This document shows, in pieces, positions 56,521 to 64,000 of a DNA stretch of 64,000 nucleotides; the first letter of the stretch is position 1; each line of letters starts with the position of its first letter. Source of the DNA: Xanthoparmelia taractica (taxonomy: Eukaryota > Ascomycota > Lecanoromycetes > Lecanorales > Parmeliaceae); the NCBI GenBank assembly GCA_033085395.1, contig JANQBS010000158.1, forward strand, positions 1 through 64,000, written 5' to 3'. The position numbers and the translations under genes are program-made. The notes beneath the pieces were generated by a model, which had not been told where the DNA came from, ran no database searches, and saw only the letters and a list, made by a program, of their open reading frames with translations.

Positions 56521-59500
56521 TTAGTGTTCTCATTCATGAAGGCATACACATCGGGACCAAGCAGTACTGTAGATAGTTGTTTGGGCCGTCCTAACGCTAA
56601 GGTCTGCAGTTAGTAGGCCCAGCTAGGTCATTAGCAGGCCTAGATAGGCCTCTAGACGTGCCTTAGCGTTAGAAAACTCTTAAATTAATTAAAAAACGTT
56701 ATGTGAAGACCTCGTAGAAGGCTTCGCATAACGGCCTAATGAGTATTATTAACACTAGCGCTAATAAGACGAAAGATACTAATATCTTCATAATATAATA
56801 AGTATTCGCTCGAGATAGATAGTAATGTAGAGGCGATAAAAATCGGACTTCCAGCGTCTCAATAGTATAATTTCATTATCGCTAAGATCTATCTCGCGTA
56901 TTAAAGTAATAGTCTCTCTGTAGAAGAAGTACTTTAAATAATAACCCCTTATATCAAGCGAGATTAGTATTTAACGAAGTTGGCCGATAATTAGCTCTTT
57001 AGTAAACGAGCCGTTATTTAATTAAAAGAGGGAACTATTTAATAATATCTTTTATCTGAAGAGATATCGTAAGGCCTTTATTATATAAGCGTTATTATTT
57101 AATATTATAATAGTAAGTGTTATCCCTTAACGAAAGAAATCTATTTTGAATATTAAAAGTGTAAGTTTGAGATACTTCTCGTATAGTCTTATTAAGCGAC
57201 GAGTGAGGAATTATTACTCGAAGTTCTAGCCTTTGCGATTACGTGTAATATATGTGAACTCGCCTATATAGAGGAATACGGCGAATGCGAGATAAAAGAC
57301 TATATAGAGCGTTGCTTCGGCCTTATCTTCTTGACTAATATAAGTAAGTATTTATAGTAGTAAATCTTTAATAATTAAACGGCGTTTTTTTATCTCAGCC
57401 TCGCCTCGTAGATATCGAATATCGGCGATAATTCTTTGTAACTAAGGATTATGAAACATCATAAGATTCTTATATCTTATATTAACGTAAGCTAATCTAA
57501 CGTCTATTAGATAGACTTTAATAGTCTTAGCCTTAACTCGTCTTATACTAAAGTATACGATTTAGCTAGTGAGTGAGTTAACTATCGCTAGAAAGAAAGA
57601 TATACTCTTATTAATAACGCAATAAGCGCTATATAACTTAATAAATGTGATATACGTTTTTTGCGTCTTTGCGACTAAATCTTATTAGAGAAGACGAGCT
57701 ATCTCTCGTGGTAGTGCGATCTAATTATATTATAAATTCGGTGGATCGCGTTCTAGCTCTACGAAGCGATTGAGATATATCTTAGCTATAAATATACGTT
57801 AATAATCTTTCGATATCGAAAGCGTAATAAATTATCTACTAGCTTATTAGCCTTAATTAAGATTTATATTAAGATTAAATAAATATCGTATCTAATTAGT
57901 AGCAGCGCTATATCTCGTAATAAGGCCATGGCTAATTCGCGAATAGAGATCTTTCTGAGATCATGAATACATGCGTCGTTATCGCAATATAACATTAATC
58001 GTGATTCTTTAAATCTTTATAATTATAATCGAATAGCGTGATATATAATCTTTATTTCTTTAAACTAAATATCTTTCTAACGATAACGTGTGATTATTGA
58101 AATATTAAAGGCCTCTTAAACTAACTACAGAAGGTCTGGGTGCTTTAGAATATAGTCTCTTATATCAAACGTCCCTAATATATTCGTTTAAATGTGCTAT
58201 ATTAATCGACTAATAACGTAACGAATTAACTTGAGATCATTTTAGTCTTTTAGAAAGATCTTTCACTATAATAGATCGACCCTAATATGCGATACGATTC
58301 TAATAAGTGTTATTAACCTTCGGAGAGCATCGAGAAGTTATCTTAAGAACGCCCTTCTTGGGATTATAATCTTAGCGGCGAATAATAGGAAATTAATCGT
58401 TAACTCGAGCTCGCGATATAAGATTACCGCCCGATTTAGAAGATTCTTAATCGCGTTTCTCGCCCGGGCGAGCTTATTAGAGGAAAGTCTAACCTACATT
58501 AAAATACTATCGAACTCAATTCCCAGAAACTCGGCTATAATATCCATAATATCCTTGATGTGATTAATTTTAAAGCCTAATTCTTTATATACGAGATCAA
58601 ATTATCGGCCGTATACGATCGCATTATCGATTAATGCTAAAATGGCGAAGAAATCGTCTAGATAATGAAGTACTATGATTTAAAGGAGAACTACTATTAA
58701 GATTTAGTTAAGAGCCTTTATAAATAAATCAAATATAAATGATAACTTACGTAAATCGAAGAATAGATATCGTTCTTTTTAATAGCGATCGTCACAGTAA
58801 AATCCTAGCAATTATTAATCTAAACTTGCGATTAATATATATCTAAAGGCGTCTTTTAGGTCTCTTTTGACGAATTAAGCCCTAAGGCCTTATTATAGTA
58901 ATGCGATTACTGCGTTATCGTATATAGCGTATTTTAAAGTTCTTTAATTTTAAGGTATATTATTATTAACTGAGATCCCATGAGAATAAGAGGTTATAAA
59001 TACGTCTTTAATTATTATCGTGCTTCGGGATTAGCCCTAACGGCGAGTAGACGAATTGCTGCTTCGTCTAAGAATTAATCTCGACTAAACGATTATATTA
59101 GAATTATTTCTAAAGGTTCGCCGTTAATATATTAGATGTTGCGAGAGTTAATTAATAATTATAATTGCGATAGCGTAGAATTTAACCTCGATATTCGATT
59201 TTCGCTTCTTTTCGAAGAATAGTCGAAAGAGTCTTTACGAATATAAGATCTAGATAATTTTTTAATTAACGATCTTAATCTTTTACTCGTAGCGGATCTT
59301 GACTAATTAGATCTAAATCTAATAAATCGTATAGCGCGTACGAGAATTCTTCTACTATATGTAATAGTGATATGAGTATCTGCGAGTGCGTTGAGAGTTA
59401 TTTAAGCTTCGAAATTCGATTGTTAAGCGAGGTGAGTTAATGCTTAAGGCCTCGGTTTGGGCCTTATAACACGTATTAACTACGTGATGCTACTGATAAT

Positions 59501-60748
59501 TAAAATAGATATAATTATATTTACAGTGCTCGCGTGAGCATCGTCTTTTATTAAAATTTCGATATATTTTAAGGCTAGAAGAGAAGAATTTAAGAGTAGA
59601 ATCTAAGTTCTATTTAATATCGCTAAGGGCGATTATTTTACGCAGCAGAAGATCGTTATAACGTCTATTCTCGATGATTTAGACTATGAAATCGTTCTAA
59701 TCGTTTAAGATACGTGCGTTTATAAACGTATTATAATACTCACGAATGGAGTCGAATTTATATAAGACTAATAACTTAATTAGGCGAAAACGATAATCTA
59801 ATAATGCCTTTTATAGACGGATAATTATTATAAGATATGCATAGTAATATATGGCCTAACTATACACCTCGAAACATTGTAGCAGATGCATTATCTTATT
59901 GACTTTATGAGCATCGTTCGTATCAGCGCGATTAATATATTCTCAACCCAGCTTAATAAGATTTTTAGATTTAAACGTTTTAAAGAAGATTTATTTGAAA
60001 TACTTAATTTCGATAAAGCGATAGCGTTTATAAAGATTAAGAAAGGGACGTATATCTTCGATATATATAAAAGAGACTCTAAAATTATTATCCTCCTCTA
60101 AATTAATATTAGACTTAAACGAATAATATCAACGATAGCGATAATAACGGCGAGAGCGTGACTTGTGTATTTGATACTGCTTATAACAATTATATTTATA
60201 CTCGGCGAGGCGTTCTTTTAGCTCTAAGACTTAATCGTAATAGCTAAGGACCTTAATATCGATTTCCTTAATTACGCTTAAGCTAAGAATTTCTAGAAAA
60301 GATATCTTCGATATTATAAGGCTTATTTCTGCGAAGTTAAGCGGAGCGAGGGAAGAAAGAAGGTGTGATAATCTTTGCGAGGGCCTTAGGCCTATTAAGA
60401 GCCTTTTTGAAAGATTTCTTGGATGCCTTAAAGCGTCTAATAGCGATAGTTATAATATATAAAGAATAAAATAATTAAGAAGATTAAAATGAGTGTAGAT
60501 GTGGATGAGATAAGAATAATATACGCTAATCTAGTGTGTAGATATTGAATAATTTAGAATAGTTGAATGGAGGTCATAAAAGAATACGATTGCTCTGAAT
60601 GAGAAGAATTCGAATAAAGAGTCAACTGATGGTGTGAGACCCCTACATATAGTGCTCTTGCAGACACGTGTTCTCCGCATGTGCGCATGCATCTGGAATA
60701 GCGGCTGGATCATGAGACACACTAACCCATAGTCCCACTATTCGAATT
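56521..60748 (-). mobile_element. Tyrosine-recombinase retrotransposon (DIRS-like), RIP-degraded
   Basis: A 4,228-bp element on the minus strand. Remnants in order: reverse transcriptase at about 58,670-58,340 (YLDDFFAIL, then FLGIEFDS and INFLLFAAK, PRRAFL), RNase H at about 57,990-57,810 (CDNDACIHDL, ALLRDIALLL, then a DALSRF-like segment) and tyrosine recombinase at about 57,285-56,823 (VFLRIGEFTY, then LLRRWKSDFYRLYI). RT-RNase H-recombinase order is that of DIRS-like elements. All frames are broken by stops and the sequence is A+T rich, typical of RIP. The recombinase active-site region reads GYYLKY where the family has a GHSFRR-type motif. Ends are AATTCGAATAGTGGG (60748) and TTAGTGTTCTCAT (56521). 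TAC (56518-56520 and 60749-60751) flanks both sides as a 3-bp target duplication. Confidence 0.8.
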
Positions 60749-60751
60749 TAC

Positions 60752-60802
60752 CGTCGAATGCACTATCCTCATGCAGCGCTCCGCAAGAGCTTGTAGCGCC
60801 AT
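60752..60802 (-). pseudogene. N-terminal exon part of the interrupted coiled-coil gene
   Basis: Minus-strand ATG at 60802 (context TCATCAATGG) begins MALQALAERCMRIVHST and then meets the element. It continues in frame at 56520 (VANTEF...). Reads as 17 codons here plus 153 codons on the other side. Confidence 0.7.
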
Positions 60803-61972
60803 TGATGATAAGGTTATGGTGCAAGCAAGTAAGATATGGTAGAATACTGATATTTGCTGATTAGATTGGTAGGAAGCTTTTGACGGAAAGCTGTTGAAGA
60901 TAGACGATCAGAGGTGATCGAGATGCTATTCAAACTGGGTGGAACTTCAAGGATTTTTGAGGGACAGGAAGCCGGTTTATAAGTCGAAGACGCTCCAGAA
61001 ACCCGCAGCAAGTATTGCCACGGTCAATGACGATGTGCTGGAACAGTGTCTATCACGAGATGGTCACCGGCCGGAGAAGACCAACAGTCTTCCTAGCTTG
61101 CAGCATTTCGCACCAGCGCACATATTTCCAGGCATTCACGCTATCGTTGCACTTGCATTAACACCAATGAGGGGGCCGATGGTTCGACAGCTATGTGCTC
61201 TCTTACTGGAGCGGAATGTAATGGATCGCTCATGCATCAACGAAAGCAGCGTTAATTGGCGAACCGGATGACCACCATGCAGGACGCAGCGCACTGGCTC
61301 TTCGCTCCTGGTCACCAGGTCTTGCCACTCTTCCTAGGCATTTGCTTGAATATGATATGGTAAATGCTAGCCATCCGGTAGGTTGAGAACAGAGTGACAT
61401 GCTTGGGTCGAGTTGAGCATGGGACAACGAAAAGGGCTTAAGGATGGCCCCCGCACCTCTCAAGATTGAATCGTCCAATGCTTCACGCTAGAATCAGAAG
61501 GATCCGATTAATGCAAGTCATTCTGCCGGCAATAAAAAAGTTAAAGGGAGAGCGCACGCGTGGCCAAGAGAAAATAATAGAGCCAGAAGATTTGATGCAA
61601 GTTGCAGGTCGCGCACACCTCGTAGTAGTCACCAAGCAACATCCTTTGTCCGACCAAATCAGCCCACCGGATTCTTGTCACGCTCGAAATGCAATCTACT
61701 TAAGGCACACACAGCAAAGGTCTGCTTGAGTGGGCATTCTGGTGTGTAGAGGAAGGATTCTCAACGAGTTATTGATACCAAATGGATTAAGACTATCCAT
61801 ACTAAATCGGCTGCTTTGGCAAACCTTTGATCTTGCCGGAGAGTATCTTAGAAGACCTTGAGCAATCAGAAGGACTATTCTACCTAAGGAATCCCGCTTC
61901 ACCCAAAGCGCACTAGTTAATTCGCTCACGAGACAGAAAAAAGGAGCCCAATCACCAATCAATTCGCCCTTC
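60803..61972. other. Intergenic
   Basis: Upstream of the interrupted gene and 3' of the next minus-strand gene. A short plus-strand frame at 60939-61271 (110 codons) has no recognisable motif. Nothing else is supported. Confidence 0.35.
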
Positions 61973-64000
61973 TTAGCGCCCGGCAGACTTGCCCATAGAT
62001 CTGAGTGCTGCCTCAACCTTCTCCTCCCGAGCCATCCTAGCTAGCTGCAGCATCCTGCGCTTTTCTCCCAGCTTTGAATCCTCCTCTGCAAGACGCTGAG
62101 CTAACGATGCTGGTGCTGGTGCGGCCTCCTCGTCCTCCTCCTCCTTCTGACACATCGACTCAGCTGCCTCGACTTCCTTCTTTCGCATCAGCTCTTTTGC
62201 TTCCGCTTTCTTTGCGGCAGCACGTCTTCGCTCAAGCTTGCGCTTTTGTGTCTTAGACATCTCGTTTGGCTGCGAAATCGGCGAAATGAGATCACATACT
62301 TTGGCTTCAGGTTGCGAGAGGGCACATGGTGGCGATATGTCAGAAGTATTTAGAGATAGTTCTTGGTTTCCCTTTCCCCCACTCAACACATCACAAGTCC
62401 GAGCCAAGGTGTTACTGGATGCCACAATGGCCACGTTGCCCGTCTTGTGATCCTCGCCCTTCGCGCCCGCACCAAAATTGTCGTGACTTGTGTACAAGTC
62501 TCCAAAAACGGCTGGTGCTTGCAATGTTCCCCCTCCCGACCCCTCTGGACGCTTCTTCTCCGCGGGGATCGCCTTCAAGGACGGAGCATCACTATCACCC
62601 GACTTAGCACCCCCGTCGTGGTGAATGTTTTCCGAGACCTTTGAACTTGCCTCAGTCCCGCTGCTTCGAGCTCCGGTTGCGTCACCGGCAGACCCGTTCC
62701 CCACATCGTCACCGGCTTCGGACACCCCCTCGCCATCTATGGTTTCGTGGGAGCTATTGGTTGGCTCCACGGGGGTATTGGTGGGGCCACGCAGCCCCTC
62801 TTCGATCTCACCCAGGCCGTAGACCCGAAGAAGCATTGGAGGGGCCACTTTACGCGACTCGGTGGCTGGTCCTGAAGTTTCAACTTCAGGATTCTCTGCT
62901 GCCGCATCGTCAGCGTCTTCTTGCTCTCCAACCTCACTCTTGTGGGCATTTGATTGAAGAATTCCCCACAGCGTGGCGGTGCCTGGGACTGCAGAAACAA
63001 TAGCTACCTCCTCCTCAACAACTCCTCTATCTTCTGCCCCGTTCTCTGACTGATTTGATCTCAGAATGCCCCATAGCGTGGCTGGACCTGCTATATCAGA
63101 AACACCAGTCGCCTCTTCAACAGTATACGCTTTGTTTTCGGCTTTGATCTCACACCGATTCGAGTGGAGAATGCCCCACAACGTCGCTGGGTCTGCTGCT
63201 TCGGAAAACTCAAAGATGCCATTGCTACCGCCTTCATGGCCAATACACGTACCTTGAGTATCATTCTGTTCAAGGTCGGTCTGTAGCTGGGGGTGCGCGT
63301 CTGTCGAAGGGGAATTGTCATCGTTTGCTTCCAAAACGTCATTGACGCCGCTGGACTCAGTTGGACTCGAGTCCTCTGATGCTGGCTCTTGGGGGCTGTT
63401 GTTGCCGGGGTTGGCCATTTCGAAAGATTCTGTTGATGCTGGAACAAAAGAGCATTCACTGAAGATCTGACCTTTTTGTGTGTTATCTTGTTGGAGTGGA
63501 AGGTTTTTATTCTGAACTTTTGAATTGGTCAAAACTTTCAACTCGTCGTCCGTCCCGGGATCCTCATATGTATTCGGACCTGCTTGCTGGTTATCCTGGA
63601 AGATAGCTGCTATGCCAGTCTCATCCGTAACAGCAGTCACCTCAGGCACACGCAATTTGACGTCCTTGATAGCTTCTGACACTGCGGGATCCAATGAAAT
63701 GGTTGTGTCGACAAGCATGGCCGCGTCCAGAACAGGTTTTTCAAATAAAGCGTCGACGACCTTCCCTTTTGATCTACCCAAAGGCTCTTCGGCATTGGGC
63801 TTCGGCTGCGTTCCTCCGCTAATGGTGGCGGAGTCTTTGGATCCAATCCACCCAGCATGCAGCTCCTCTGATATTTGTCGATCAAGAGCTTCAATCGGAC
63901 TGGACTGCTGAAGTTCTAAATTTTCGCCCTTTGGCGGCATGCTCTCCTGCTGGATGCAACCTTGAGACACCAAATCATCCAAGCCTTCGCCGGACGTCTC
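61973..64000 (-). CDS. Low-complexity protein with LWGIL repeats, partial
   Basis: An open frame of at least 675 codons runs from the window edge to a stop at 61973, so its 5' end is missing. It is rich in Glu, Ser, Asp and Ala. Three internal repeats contain PATLWGILHSN, PATLWGILRSN and TATLWGILQSN, with spacers of about 38 residues. The C terminus has a basic coiled-coil tail (KTQKRKLERRRAAAKKAEAKE) resembling that of coiled-coil paralog A (NRKQRRAADRERKAADKKAQ). No domain recognised. It may be a further member of the coiled-coil family or an unrelated low-complexity protein. Confidence 0.65.
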   Translation of the reverse strand, partial: ETSGEGLDDLVSQGCIQQESMPPKGENLELQQSSPIEALDRQISEELHAGWIGSKDSATISGGTQPKPNAEEPLGRSKGKVVDALFEKPVLDAAMLVDTTISLDPAVSEAIKDVKLRVPEVTAVTDETGIAAIFQDNQQAGPNTYEDPGTDDELKVLTNSKVQNKNLPLQQDNTQKGQIFSECSFVPASTESFEMANPGNNSPQEPASEDSSPTESSGVNDVLEANDDNSPSTDAHPQLQTDLEQNDTQGTCIGHEGGSNGIFEFSEAADPATLWGILHSNRCEIKAENKAYTVEEATGVSDIAGPATLWGILRSNQSENGAEDRGVVEEEVAIVSAVPGTATLWGILQSNAHKSEVGEQEDADDAAAENPEVETSGPATESRKVAPPMLLRVYGLGEIEEGLRGPTNTPVEPTNSSHETIDGEGVSEAGDDVGNGSAGDATGARSSGTEASSKVSENIHHDGGAKSGDSDAPSLKAIPAEKKRPEGSGGGTLQAPAVFGDLYTSHDNFGAGAKGEDHKTGNVAIVASSNTLARTCDVLSGGKGNQELSLNTSDISPPCALSQPEAKVCDLISPISQPNEMSKTQKRKLERRRAAAKKAEAKELMRKKEVEAAESMCQKEEEDEEAAPAPASLAQRLAEEDSKLGEKRRMLQLARMAREEKVEAALRSMGKSAGR

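Noticed and set aside
56521..60748. Reading the element as a spliceable intron, because it starts near GGTAA and ends near CACTAAGTAG on the gene strand.
   Set aside because: Splicing at those sites would shift the host frame, whereas removing the element with one 3-bp duplicate keeps the frame; insertion fits better.
60939..61271. A 110-codon plus-strand frame as a gene.
   Set aside because: No motif, no introns, no supporting context; treated as chance.
1..64000. CRISPR arrays or bacterial operons.
   Set aside because: No regular spacer-repeat array and no ribosome-binding patterns; introns and fungal families show a eukaryote.

Overview
The window looks like accessory chromosome sequence from a filamentous ascomycete (Pezizomycotina). 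The signs are short GT-AG introns of about 50-60 nt with CTAAC/CTGAC branch points, fungus-specific families (CFEM, HET, SAT4-type rhodopsin-fold membrane protein, DUF3176, an alkane-hydroxylase-like P450) and AT-rich tracts that look like repeat-induced point mutation (RIP). I see no rRNA, convincing tRNA, CRISPR or bacterial-type operons. Species is not determinable by eye; Dothideomycetes is only a guess.

Layout. 0-3.6 kb: an AT-rich decayed repeat, an ornithine-monooxygenase (SidA-like) fragment and a HET-family pseudogene. 3.7-6.4 kb: a large repeat-bearing surface protein. 8.4-9.1 kb: a frameshifted nucleotidyltransferase-fold gene. 10.1-11.1 kb: an intact metallophosphoesterase. 13.3-15.9 kb: a putative secreted protein and a membrane protein. 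17.0-18.4 kb: an M20 amidohydrolase pseudogene. 20.4-24.9 kb: a CFEM protein, a DUF3176 membrane protein and cyclin H (TFIIH), the one clear housekeeping gene. 25.9-28.1 kb: an AAA+ ATPase. 28.7-37.1 kb: two paralogous coiled-coil genes, one nearly intact and one decayed, on either side of an F-box pseudogene. 38.7 kb: a MITE. 39.7-41.4 kb: an intact cytochrome P450. 42.0-44.4 kb: two tandem internally deleted copies of a mobile element. 44.8-45.9 kb: a frameshifted rhodopsin-fold gene. 47.4-50.0 kb: a third coiled-coil gene. 51.4-52.2 kb: a promethin/LDO-like hairpin membrane protein. 54.4-55.9 kb: degenerate tandem repeats. 56.1-60.8 kb: a small coiled-coil gene split by a 4.2 kb RIP-degraded tyrosine-recombinase retrotransposon. 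62.0 kb to the edge: a low-complexity gene running off the window.

Main discoveries. (1) The 56.5-60.7 kb element has reverse transcriptase, RNase H and tyrosine recombinase remnants in that order, which is DIRS-like, and defined ends. The same ends bound the 42-44.4 kb copies. Both insertions sit at an ACGGT motif inside a gene; removing the element together with one copy of the 3- or 4-bp flanking duplication restores an uninterrupted reading frame. (2) A family of coiled-coil proteins (genes at 28.7, 34.2 and probably 47.4 kb) shares exon structure and an AEVPA...Q.D motif. It was recognised here from spliced reconstruction and I cannot assign it to a known family. Many genes in the window are in different stages of decay, so this is a fast-evolving compartment with a few intact genes.
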